This document shows, piece after piece, positions 1-7,443 of a DNA stretch of 19,224 nt (position 1 is its first letter; each line of letters begins with the position of its first letter). Origin of the DNA: an uncultured bacterium (GTDB lineage Bacteria; Bdellovibrionota_C; UBA2361; CAKMMH01); contig CAKMMH010000008.1 of the NCBI GenBank assembly GCA_927798255.1, positions 1 to 19,224 on the forward strand. Direction: 5' to 3'. The notes under the pieces are model-generated. The model searched no databases and was not told where the DNA came from. It was given only the letters and a program-made list of their open reading frames with translations. The position numbers and the translations under genes were made by a program.

Positions 1-512
1 CAGTTGCTTGTGTGGGCGATGAATATCATGAATATGCCACCCAAAACGATGCTGACTTTTTTTCAGAAAGCAGAGAAGCAAAATGTATAAATATAGTTTC
101 CACTCAAAGCTATACCTCGCTTCTAAATGCTGTCAGAGAAAACTCAGCAGCCAAAATCATCATTCAAAGCCTAGTAAATAAAATATGGTTTCGAACTGAT
201 GATATATTCACTATCGAAGAAGCACAAAAGCAACTAGGAAAGGAGGACAAAACTAAATATAGTCACACTATATCAGAAAATGCAAAAGAGACAAAATTTA
301 ACTATATACTTAATAACTTCAAATCAAGTAATTCCAATATTTCTGAAAGCATAAGTTCTCAAATTCATCACGACTTTATCTATGATATCAATACTTTTTC
401 AAGAGAACTGCGAACATTTGAAGCAATATGTTTTTTGTCAAACGGATATGAAATCTTAAAGCCACAGATCCTACAGCTTACACCTGAATTCAAAGCAAAT
501 AGATTTATATAA
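1..512 (+). CDS. VirD4/TraG-type T4SS coupling protein, C-terminal part (5' end outside window)
   Basis: The reading frame is open from base 3 with no start codon that fits the family, so this is the end of a gene that begins before the window. It opens with a Walker B-like stretch (VACVGDEYHEY) followed by a segment ending CINIVSTQSYTSL. That pattern is typical of the C-terminal half of VirD4/TraG/TraD coupling ATPases, the inner-membrane proteins that bring substrate to a type IV secretion channel. The Walker A motif and membrane segments would lie upstream and cannot be seen. The GTG at base 12 could be mistaken for a start, but it would cut through the ATPase core. It is followed 21 bases later by a VirB2-like pilin gene, and the next two genes also encode T4SS membrane proteins, which supports the call. 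Confidence 0.8.
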   Translation, partial: VACVGDEYHEYATQNDADFFSESREAKCINIVSTQSYTSLLNAVRENSAAKIIIQSLVNKIWFRTDDIFTIEEAQKQLGKEDKTKYSHTISENAKETKFNYILNNFKSSNSNISESISSQIHHDFIYDINTFSRELRTFEAICFLSNGYEILKPQILQLTPEFKANRFI

Positions 513-533
513 AAATTGAAAGGAGCATAAAAG

Positions 534-860
534 ATGCTAAAAAAGAATCTAAAAAAAGTAATCATATTTACGTTACTTATAACAATACTAATTTCCTCAA
601 CTTGCCTAGCTGCTACACCAAAACTAATAAATAACTTAGAAAAGAATTTAAATACCATCAAAGAATGGATTATAAAAATATCTACACCAGCTGCTGCAGT
701 GGCCATTGGTGTTGGGATTCTAATGAAAAAATTCAGTTTTGGAGATGAAGAGCGAATCGTTTCTGGCAAGAAACTAATTCGTAGCACATTATTTTCTTAC
801 GCATTCATACTAAGTGTAGATTTAGTTTTAAAAGCCATCGAAAGCTTATTCGGCAAATAA
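534..860 (+). CDS. VirB2/TrbC-like T4SS pilin or channel subunit
   Basis: This 108-residue protein has a positively charged start and a hydrophobic stretch at about residues 9-22, with a possible signal-peptidase site near Leu-Ala-Ala (25-27). Two further hydrophobic segments follow (about 50-64 and 84-100), separated by a short charged loop containing GDEERI and a pair of lysines. Signal peptide, two helices and a charged cytoplasmic loop is the architecture of VirB2/TrbC pilin precursors. In Gram-positive systems these are small membrane subunits of the channel rather than long pili. An AAGGAG site lies about 8 bases before the ATG. It sits between the coupling protein and the VirB6-like gene, with spacings of about 20 bases, in one operon. 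Sequence identity in this family is low, so the call rests on architecture and neighbours. Confidence 0.72.
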   Translation: MLKKNLKKVIIFTLLITILISSTCLAATPKLINNLEKNLNTIKEWIIKISTPAAAVAIGVGILMKKFSFGDEERIVSGKKLIRSTLFSYAFILSVDLVLKAIESLFGK

Positions 861-878
861 TGAAAGGAGTAACTAAAT

Positions 879-1772
879 ATGTCTGGCGATACTATACAAG
901 AAATAGATTTAGTTGAAGTGATTTTAGAAACAACAAATTCACTATACTCTTCCATAATAAGCTCAATAGTTCAAAACATTAATCCTTTATTAGATAAACT
1001 TATTTTTGTCGATAACACAATAACTACAGATTCATATTTTGAAAAAATATTTGGCACTTCTCCAACTAACGGAGTTTTAATGCTAACCAATTGCCTACTT
1101 TTAGCCTTTATTTTATATTATTGCATAAAACTTATTGTTGCTCCATTTACAGGAAACGAAGTAGAATCACCAAGCAGATTTATTTTAAGAATAATAATAG
1201 CAGCAATAACAATGAATTTTTCTCTCGAAATATGTAATCTCTTAATAAATGGTACTAATCAAATAAGTGATTTCTTTTTAAGTTTAGGTAGCAGTATTTT
1301 CAAAAAAGAAATTTCTTTCGAAAGTTTAATTTCGTGCTTAAATATCAATAGTCTAGATAACTTCAATGCTTTTTCTTTAGATGGAATTTTAAGCAGTATC
1401 TTATCTATTTCTTCTTTTTCCCTATTACTTAGCTTTTCTTTACGTTACATACTTATCAAATTACTAATTCTAGCTTCGCCATTTGCATTTTTATGCTCAT
1501 CTACTAAAGCAACTGAAGGCTTTCTAAAAAGTTGGTACAAAAGTTTTCTTTCTATGCTATTACTTCAAATAGTTCTATCTGCTCTTTTAATAATTCCTTA
1601 TGCACTCTTAAAAGAAGACTCCTCTTCTCTATTTAATAAAATACTCCTAATCGGCTCTATTTCGGCCCTTTTAAAATCTGGGCAATTAGTTAAAGAGTTT
1701 TTAGGCGGAATCGGAATAACGTCTAGTTTTAGTTCTGGTGTATCGGGTATTAAATCAATTTTTATGAGGTAA
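879..1772 (+). CDS. VirB6/TrbL-like polytopic membrane protein of the T4SS
   Basis: The product is 297 residues with several strong hydrophobic segments, at about 64-88, 101-124, 170-200, 222-245 and 252-266. The arrangement after residue 185 (an Arg-containing helix, ASPFAF, a short polar loop with Lys-Trp-Tyr, then another helix ending in Gln) resembles the VirB6/TrbL family, which forms the inner-membrane part of the T4SS channel. A GAAAGGAG site precedes the ATG by about 9 bases. The gene follows the pilin by 18 bases and is followed 2 bases after its stop by the VirB3-like gene, so the set is almost certainly co-transcribed. No enzymatic motif is expected or seen. It could instead be a less specific multi-pass membrane component, but position in the operon favours VirB6. 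Confidence 0.7.
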   Translation: MSGDTIQEIDLVEVILETTNSLYSSIISSIVQNINPLLDKLIFVDNTITTDSYFEKIFGTSPTNGVLMLTNCLLLAFILYYCIKLIVAPFTGNEVESPSRFILRIIIAAITMNFSLEICNLLINGTNQISDFFLSLGSSIFKKEISFESLISCLNINSLDNFNAFSLDGILSSILSISSFSLLLSFSLRYILIKLLILASPFAFLCSSTKATEGFLKSWYKSFLSMLLLQIVLSALLIIPYALLKEDSSSLFNKILLIGSISALLKSGQLVKEFLGGIGITSSFSSGVSGIKSIFMR

Positions 1773-1774
1773 CT

Positions 1775-2167
1775 ATGAAACAAAAATTTATTTTTCCACT
1801 AAATTACGACTACTCTGCCAAATTTCTAGGCATAATTGAATATAAATTATTGACACCTCTATTAATCTATGGAATCCTACTATTTCTCGCATTACGATAC
1901 TTTGATTTAACTTTTTTCACAGCTCTAAGTATTTTCATATTCTTATTTTTTCCTATCGCTTTACTGCTAAATTCTAGATTTTACACAGAACCTTTTTATA
2001 CATTTTTCATTTGCATATTATCGCATTACGCAAAAAGTAAAATCTACTTATACAAACGGGTAATTTGGTGTGGAATTAATTCAACCTGCTTTTTATACTA
2101 CACTTCTAATCATTTTATATTCGTGGTCCAGAATACATATGTATCTCAATTTGTGCTTTCCCCTTAA
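1775..2167 (+). CDS. VirB3/PrgI-like T4SS membrane protein with an abnormal C-terminal tail
   Basis: Residues 1-93 read like a Gram-positive PrgI/VirB3 protein: a short polar start (FPLNYDYSAKFLGIIEYK), two transmembrane helices (about 25-41 and 46-66), and a C-terminal KSKIYLY motif. VirB3 partners VirB4 at the inner membrane. From about residue 94 the reading frame enters the left arm of an inverted-repeat element (2053-2220), and the last 37 residues are encoded by that element. Members of this family that I know usually stop soon after the KxYLYK motif, so the native stop may have been lost by insertion or by a one-base change in the GGG at 2058-2060. The next gene in most T4SS operons would be virB4. 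Here virB4 is some 12 kb away on the other strand. Confidence 0.68.
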   Translation: MKQKFIFPLNYDYSAKFLGIIEYKLLTPLLIYGILLFLALRYFDLTFFTALSIFIFLFFPIALLLNSRFYTEPFYTFFICILSHYAKSKIYLYKRVIWCGINSTCFLYYTSNHFIFVVQNTYVSQFVLSP

Positions 2168-2220
2168 AGCTTCATCTTTCTAAAATAAAAAGCAGAATTC
2201 CATACCAAATTGCCCGTTTG
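2053..2220. repeat. 168-bp element with near-perfect 25-bp terminal inverted repeats
   Basis: Bases 2053-2077 and 2196-2220 are inverted copies differing at two positions, both of which become G-U pairs in RNA. After an 8-base bulge on the left (2078-2085) the pairing resumes for 11 more bases (2086-2096 with 2185-2195). The 88-base centre contains a palindrome ATACATATGTAT near the midpoint. The left arm overlaps the end of the VirB3-like gene; the right arm ends 3 bases before the -35 box of dnaD. No clear target-site duplication is visible. It could be a MITE-like remnant, an invertible DNA segment, or a large RNA stem between two operons. Confidence 0.75.
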
Positions 2221-2223
2221 TCT

Positions 2224-2253
2224 TTGACAAGAAATAATATTTTTAGATATAAT
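2224..2253 (+). promoter_or_regulatory. sigma-A type promoter for dnaD-dnaC
   Basis: A perfect -35 box TTGACA (2224-2229) and a perfect -10 box TATAAT (2248-2253) are separated by 18 bases. Transcription would start near 2260, giving a leader of about 45 bases before the dnaD start at 2306. It lies directly after the right arm of the inverted-repeat element. Confidence 0.8.
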
Positions 2254-2305
2254 ATTGCCAAACCGAGAAAAAGTGTATATTATTATTTTACTAGGGGGCA
2301 ATATT

Positions 2306-3280
2306 ATGAATTTTGAACAAAACTTATCACTAATATTTGAAAATATGTCTATACCAGAAGTCTTTATTTCAGAATACCTTTGCACTGCAAATGGTGATTA
2401 TGTAAAGATTTATTTGTATTGCTCTTTTTTATGTAAACACAATGTCGACATTTCCGCCCTAGACCTTTCACAGAAGCTTGGTATATCTATTCAAAAAGTT
2501 GAGCAAGGTTTAAAATATTGGGAAGATAATGGTGTTATGATACGTAAAGGTGAATCTTATGTTTTAGCAGATTTAAAACAAATCGAAGTAAACAAACTAT
2601 ATACACCCAAACTATCCTTATCAACAGAAGATGCAATCAAAAATACAGAAAGAAATGTATATCGTTCACAAGCAATCAGTGCAATAAATGATATGTTTTT
2701 CCAAGGACTTATGTCTGAGACTTGGTTTGCAGATATTAATCTTTTGTTTACAAAATACATGTTTGATGAAAATGTGGTCTTGTCACTATTTAATTACTGC
2801 TATGCTCGAAAGGCATTACACAGAAAATATCTATTTGCTGTTGCAGATGCTTGGGCAAAGAACAACGTAAAAACTCAAGAAGACTTAGACAGATATTCTT
2901 TATCTTACGAAAAAGCAATTCAAGTTAAAAGAACAATTGCTAAAAAACTTGGGCTTACACGAAATCTTTCTGAATACGAAGAAGCTTACGTTGAAAAATG
3001 GGTTCTTGAGTTTGGCTATTCATTAGATATAATAGAAATAGCTCTTAGACGCACAACATCAAAGACAAATCCAAGTTTTAATTACTTAGATAAAATTATT
3101 ACAGATTGGCACGAAAGAAACTTAAATACTGAATCAGAAATAAACACATTTATAAAAGAACAAAAAGAAAAAAATAAAGCCATTAAAAATATTACTACTG
3201 GTAATCAAACGGTATTGCAAGCATACAAAGACACTGCAACAGCTCAATACGATGACTTATCTAAGTTTTATATGAACTAA
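2306..3280 (+). CDS. dnaD: DnaD-family primosome protein
   Basis: This 324-residue protein has an N-terminal winged-helix region (about 17-88) and a helical C-terminal half with the YLDKIITDW motif (about 259-267). That motif marks the DnaD/DnaB-like domain (Pfam DnaB_2). DnaD proteins of Bacillota help open the origin and recruit the helicase loader during replication initiation and restart. I start at ATG 2306, with AGGGGG 8 bases upstream. The frame stays open back to 2255, but that would begin before the likely transcription start of the promoter at 2224-2253. It is followed by a DnaC-type loader, the usual primosome pairing in Clostridia, which argues for a chromosomal housekeeping locus rather than a phage one. 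Confidence 0.85.
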   Translation: MNFEQNLSLIFENMSIPEVFISEYLCTANGDYVKIYLYCSFLCKHNVDISALDLSQKLGISIQKVEQGLKYWEDNGVMIRKGESYVLADLKQIEVNKLYTPKLSLSTEDAIKNTERNVYRSQAISAINDMFFQGLMSETWFADINLLFTKYMFDENVVLSLFNYCYARKALHRKYLFAVADAWAKNNVKTQEDLDRYSLSYEKAIQVKRTIAKKLGLTRNLSEYEEAYVEKWVLEFGYSLDIIEIALRRTTSKTNPSFNYLDKIITDWHERNLNTESEINTFIKEQKEKNKAIKNITTGNQTVLQAYKDTATAQYDDLSKFYMN

Positions 3281-3286
3281 ATTATT

Positions 3287-3318
3287 AAAGAAAGGAGTGC
3301 ATGATATAAACATCATGC
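3287..3318 (+). promoter_or_regulatory. Ribosome-binding site followed by a stem-loop before the dnaC start
   Basis: AAAGAAAGGAGTGC (3287-3300) contains a strong Shine-Dalgarno site. It runs into a perfect 7-bp inverted repeat (3299-3305 with 3312-3318, loop ATAAAC). The first ATG in the dnaC frame is at 3338, about 40 bases after the ribosome-binding site. The same 14-base sequence followed by a different hairpin precedes the gene ending at 8129. Confidence 0.6.
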
Positions 3319-3337
3319 AAACATATATTTATAAATT

Positions 3338-4331
3338 ATGTATAAAGACACATATAAACGCATAGAACGTGAGTATGAGATTAAACGTAACCTTGCAGAT
3401 AAAAATTATCGTGAACTAAAAGAAAATACATATACTTCAAACCCAAGACTAAAAGAAATCGATATAGAAATTTCAAAATTGCGGAATACGTGCTGCAAAG
3501 CTTTCGCTTAATCAAGATGACTCGCAAAAAAAATTTACATCTGATGAATTAAAAAAAAAGATCAGCTCTTTAAAATCAGAAAAAGAAAGAATACTAGCAA
3601 GTTTAAATGTATCTCTTAAGCCTGTATATACATGTGACAAATGCAACGATACTGGATTTATCTATGAAAACGGCATAGCTAGCATGTGCTCTTGCTTTAG
3701 GCAAGAACTAATAAACGAATCATACAGTAAATCAAACTTATATAAATTAAAAGATGAATGTTTTGAAAAAGTGAACCTTAATCTATTTTCTGCAGAACCT
3801 TCTCTAGCAAAATATAATACAGAAATATCACCTAGAGAAAATATGAAGAAAATAATAGATATATCAAAAACTTTTATAAACAACTTTGAATCTCCTGACC
3901 AGAAAAACTTGTTATTTACAGGCACTCCAGGGGTAGGCAAAACATTTATGTCTAGTTGTATTGCAAACGAAATAATAAATAAAAATTATACCGTTTTATA
4001 TCAAACTTCTTCTCTATTGCTAAACAGTATTTTTGAATACAAATTTAGTAAAGAAGAAAATTCAAAAGAATTATATGACAACTTATTTAATGTAAATCTT
4101 TTAATAATCGATGACCTTGGTACCGAAAACTTAACAGCAGCAAAGTTTGAGGAACTTTTCACAATATTAAATTCAAGACTAATCACACCAGGAACAAAAA
4201 CAATTATTTCAACAAACTTATCCCTTGAAGATCTTGCTAGAACTTATGATCACAGAATACTTTCGAGGCTCATGGGTAATTTCATAGTTTTAAGGTTTTA
4301 TGGCGATGACATAAGACTTATAAAACACTAA
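3338..4331 (+). pseudogene. dnaC: DnaC-type replicative helicase loader, frameshifted near base 3482
   Basis: The frame from ATG 3338 (MYKDTYKRIEREYE...) stops at 3509-3511. From 3483 the +1 frame continues without interruption to 4331. Removing the C at 3482 restores one protein of 330 residues, the usual length of clostridial DnaC-like loaders. The restored protein has a helical N-terminus, a cysteine cluster (CDKCNDTGF then CSC, about residues 98-118) that probably binds zinc, a Walker A motif GTPGVGKT (about 195-202), Walker B (LLIIDDLGTE) and a C-terminal SRL arginine-finger region. It loads the replicative helicase with DnaD. Upstream zinc motifs and intact spacing argue for a recent single-base change or a sequencing error. 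If the frameshift is real, a 215-residue product from ATG 3684 would keep the ATPase core but lose the N-terminal helicase-binding part. Confidence 0.8.
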
Positions 4332-4377
4332 ATTATTTTTCATATATCTTTCTGATACTAAATCTTTTAAAGATAAG

Positions 4378-4408
4378 AAATCCAGCTCTTTAGAGCTGGA
4401 TTTTTATT
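4378..4408 (+). terminator. Intrinsic terminator between dnaC and gyrA, probably bidirectional
   Basis: A perfect 11-bp stem (4378-4388 with 4393-4403, loop TTTA) is followed by TTTTTATT on the + strand, ending the dnaD-dnaC transcript. Read on the - strand it is followed by TTTCTTATCTTT, a weaker tract that may also end gyrA. A second hairpin (4408-4416 with 4424-4432) lies beside it without a clear U tract. Confidence 0.85.
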
Positions 4409-4499
4409 AACTATCCTTTATGGGGATAGTTAGCAGTGTTCTTGAATGAATGTTTATATCACATTTAATAAAACAACATATTGTAGAAGACTAAATTTA

Positions 4500-6929
4500 T
4501 TATAAAATGTCCTCTGAAATTATCTTAGCGATACCAACAACTTTTCCACCATCGTTAGTTCTCATCAAAGTAACACCTTGAGTTGATCTACCTAGTACAC
4601 TAATATTCATAACTTCTAATCTAATAATTACTCCCTTATCTGTAATTAGCATCACATCGTCATTATCGTCAACAACTTGGATGCCTACAACCTTACCTGT
4701 TTTTGGAGTTGTCTTATAAGTAATTACACCTTTACCTGCTCTAATTTGTACTCTGTACTCCTCAAGCTCAGTTCTCTTACCAAAACCATTTTCAGTTATA
4801 GCTAACAAGTATGCCTTTTCATTATAAATAGGTTCCATACCTACTACAAAATCGCCTTCAGAAACTCTAATACCAATTACACCTTGAGATACTCTTCCTA
4901 CAGGTTTTACATCACTTTCAGCAAAAGTAATTGACATACCTTCATGAGTTACCATTACGACATTTCTCTCGCCATCAGTTAATCTTACATCAATTAATTC
5001 ATCGCCATCTTTCAAAGAGATTGCTTGTAGTCCAGTCTTTCTAGCACTATTGTACTCTAACAATTTTGTCTTCTTGATAATACCACCACGTGTAGCCATA
5101 AGTAAATATTGACCCTCTACAAACTCTTTTATAGGAATAACAGCAGTAACCTTTTCATCTCCATCTAATTGTAATAAGTTTACAATAGCTGTACCTTTAG
5201 CGGTTCTGCCAGCTTCTGGCACTTCATATCCTTTTAATCTATATACTTTACCTTTATTAGTAAAGAACATCAAAGTATCATGAGTAGAAGTAACAAATAA
5301 TTGTTTTACGAAGTCTTCCTCTCTAGTTTGAATTCCTGTTATACCTTTTCCACCTCTTCTTTGAGCTTTATATGTATCAACAGGCATTCTCTTAATATAT
5401 CCAAAACGTGTCATCGCAACAACAACACTTTCTTCTTTTATCAAGTCTTCGTTTGTCATTTCTCCTTCTGCAGATATTATTTGAGTTCTTCTTTCATCTC
5501 CATATTTAGCTTTCATTTCAAGCAATTCATCTCTTATAATATCACAAACCAATTTTTCACTAGCTAAAATTGCTCTATATCTTTCAATTTGTTCCATAAG
5601 TTGCTTATACTCTTCTTCAATCTTTTCTCTTTGTAATCCAGATAAAGTTCTAAGTTTCATTTCCAAAATGGCATTTGCTTGGATTTCAGTTAACTTAAAT
5701 CTCTTCATAAGTCTTTCGGCAGCATCATCATAAGCAGCTCTAATGATAGCTATAACTTCATCAATATAATCAAGTGCAATTCTTAATCCTTCTAAAATAT
5801 GAGCTCTTGCTAAAGCTTTGTCCAAATCAAATTTTGTTCTTCTAACAATAACTTCTTTTCTGTGCTCAATATAGCATTCAAGCATTTGCCTTAAAGTCAA
5901 GATCTTTGGCTCGCCTTTTACAAGTGCAAGCATGATAGCTCCAAAAGTATCTTGTAATTGAGTATTTTTCAAGAGCTGATTTAAAACAATCTTAGGATTT
6001 GCATCCTTCTTAAGTTCAATAACAATTCTCATACCCTCTCTGTCCGATTCATCTCTCAAATCAGATATTCCGTCTAAACGTTTGTCACGAACCAAATCAG
6101 CAATATTTTCAATAAGTCTTGCTTTATTTACTTGATAAGGAAGTTCAGTAACAACAATTCTATATCTACCATTACCATGCTCTTCAATTTCTGTCTTAGC
6201 TCTTACAATAATCTTGCCTTTACCCGTTGTATAGCAGCTTCGTATACCTTCTTTACCAACAATAATTCCTCCAGTAGGAAAATCAGGTCCCTTAATTTCA
6301 GTCATCAAATCCTCATCAGTAACATTATCTTCTTCAACTAATCTAATAATCGCATTAATAACTTCTGTTAAATTATGTGATGGTATGTTAGTAGCCATAC
6401 CTACAGCAATACCAGAAGAACCATTAACTAATAAATTTGGGATCTTAGCAGGTAAAACAGTTGGCTCTTGCAACTTTTCATCATAGTTAGGCATAAAATC
6501 AACTGTATTCTTTTCAATATCAGCAAGCATTTCCACAGCAATCTTTGGCATTTTAGCTTCTGTGTACCTCATAGCAGCTGCACTATCGCCGTCGACACTA
6601 CCAAAGTTACCATTACCATTTACCATCATGTATCTTAAAGAAAAGTTTTGCGCCATTCTTACCAAAGCATCATAAATAGACGCATCACCATGAGGATGGT
6701 ATTTACCCATAACCTCTCCGACAATATAAGCAGATTTTCTGAAAGGCTTCTCTGGTGTAAGACCAAGACCATTCATAGAATACAAAATTCTTCTGTGAAC
6801 TGGTTTTAAACCATCTCTAACATCAGGAAGTGCTCTTGAAACAATTACGCTCATAGCATAATCTATATAAGACTTTTTCATTTCTTTTTCGATGTCTACT
6901 CGAATAATTTTTTTTGCATTTTCTTCCAT
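4500..6929 (-). CDS. gyrA: DNA gyrase subunit A
   Basis: The 809-residue product is GyrA, which with GyrB introduces negative supercoils into DNA using ATP. The start matches the family, and catalytic Tyr122 is in the AAMRYTEAKM context. The quinolone-resistance region (about 67-106) reads GDASIYDA, so the residue at the place of E. coli Ser83 is Ala, while Asp87 is kept. A GyrA-box QRRGGKG lies at about residue 522, followed by the repeated beta-pinwheel domain that wraps DNA, which supports gyrase rather than topoisomerase IV. AGGAG precedes the ATG by about 9 bases. No gyrB is adjacent; the gene has its own promoter at 7091-7119 and is monocistronic. It separates the two halves of the secretion locus. 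Length is slightly below the usual 820-840. Confidence 0.97.
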   Translation of the reverse strand: MEENAKKIIRVDIEKEMKKSYIDYAMSVIVSRALPDVRDGLKPVHRRILYSMNGLGLTPEKPFRKSAYIVGEVMGKYHPHGDASIYDALVRMAQNFSLRYMMVNGNGNFGSVDGDSAAAMRYTEAKMPKIAVEMLADIEKNTVDFMPNYDEKLQEPTVLPAKIPNLLVNGSSGIAVGMATNIPSHNLTEVINAIIRLVEEDNVTDEDLMTEIKGPDFPTGGIIVGKEGIRSCYTTGKGKIIVRAKTEIEEHGNGRYRIVVTELPYQVNKARLIENIADLVRDKRLDGISDLRDESDREGMRIVIELKKDANPKIVLNQLLKNTQLQDTFGAIMLALVKGEPKILTLRQMLECYIEHRKEVIVRRTKFDLDKALARAHILEGLRIALDYIDEVIAIIRAAYDDAAERLMKRFKLTEIQANAILEMKLRTLSGLQREKIEEEYKQLMEQIERYRAILASEKLVCDIIRDELLEMKAKYGDERRTQIISAEGEMTNEDLIKEESVVVAMTRFGYIKRMPVDTYKAQRRGGKGITGIQTREEDFVKQLFVTSTHDTLMFFTNKGKVYRLKGYEVPEAGRTAKGTAIVNLLQLDGDEKVTAVIPIKEFVEGQYLLMATRGGIIKKTKLLEYNSARKTGLQAISLKDGDELIDVRLTDGERNVVMVTHEGMSITFAESDVKPVGRVSQGVIGIRVSEGDFVVGMEPIYNEKAYLLAITENGFGKRTELEEYRVQIRAGKGVITYKTTPKTGKVVGIQVVDDNDDVMLITDKGVIIRLEVMNISVLGRSTQGVTLMRTNDGGKVVGIAKIISEDIL

Positions 6930-7090
6930 TTTTATATCTCCTATTCCTCTACTTACAAAACACCTTTTTTATGTTATTTAATGTCACAAAATTTATCTAA
7001 ATAAAATAAAAAATAATTAAAATTATGACATTATAAATTTATATATATAAATCTTGAAATAATATAAAAAAAGCCATTTCGTACACTAAA

Positions 7091-7119
7091 ATTATACTAA
7101 ACTGCCTCACAAAAAGCAA
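7091..7119 (-). promoter_or_regulatory. Promoter for gyrA
   Basis: Read on the - strand, a -35 box TTGCTT (7119-7114) and a perfect -10 box TATAAT (7096-7091) are separated by 17 bases. The leader to the gyrA start at 6929 is about 155 bases and very AT-rich, with no clear structured element. This and the promoter at 7184-7212 are what the 316-base gap between gyrA and the next gene holds. Confidence 0.75.
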
Positions 7120-7183
7120 GGAAAAATACCACAAAAACAACAAAAACGTATATTTCTAGTGTTTCTCTTTTGAAATCAGCCAG

Positions 7184-7212
7184 TTGACTTTTTATGTAAA
7201 GCATAGTATAAT
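7184..7212 (+). promoter_or_regulatory. Promoter for the small membrane protein gene
   Basis: TTGACT (7184-7189) and TATAAT (7207-7212) are separated by exactly 17 bases. Transcription would start near 7219, about 27 bases before the ATG at 7246. It is divergent from the gyrA promoter. Confidence 0.8.
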
Positions 7213-7245
7213 AATTATGTAATCTTTTGAAAGGAAGTTATAATT

Positions 7246-7443
7246 ATGGAACCAAAAATTGTTGAAAATAATAAAGAAAAATCACTTGTAAAAAAAGGGG
7301 AAACCTCTTTGAAAAATACAGACAAAAACACATATATTATAAAGCCAATACTACAAACAACAGTAGGGGTGATCTTCTATATAGCCTCGTTTGTAGTGTC
7401 AGTAGCAATTGGCTATACATTCATATTCTCAGTTTTTAACTAA
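7246..7443 (+). CDS. Small single-pass membrane protein, unknown function
   Basis: The 65-residue product has a hydrophilic, lysine-rich N-terminal half (1-32) and one long hydrophobic segment (about 33-63) that should span the membrane, leaving almost nothing on the far side. I do not recognise a family. It is a convincing gene despite its size: it has a near-consensus promoter at 7184-7212, a GAAAGGAAG ribosome-binding site at proper distance, and an intrinsic terminator 22 bases after its stop (7466-7492). Its stop codon overlaps the stop of the convergent gene at 7440 by 4 bases (CTAA). It is a complete single-gene transcription unit and need not belong to the secretion system next to it. 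Confidence 0.75.
   Translation: MEPKIVENNKEKSLVKKGETSLKNTDKNTYIIKPILQTTVGVIFYIASFVVSVAIGYTFIFSVFN

Noticed and set aside
4408..4432. Second hairpin after the dnaC terminator
   Set aside because: It has a good 9-bp stem but no U tract on either strand, so I did not list it as a separate terminator.
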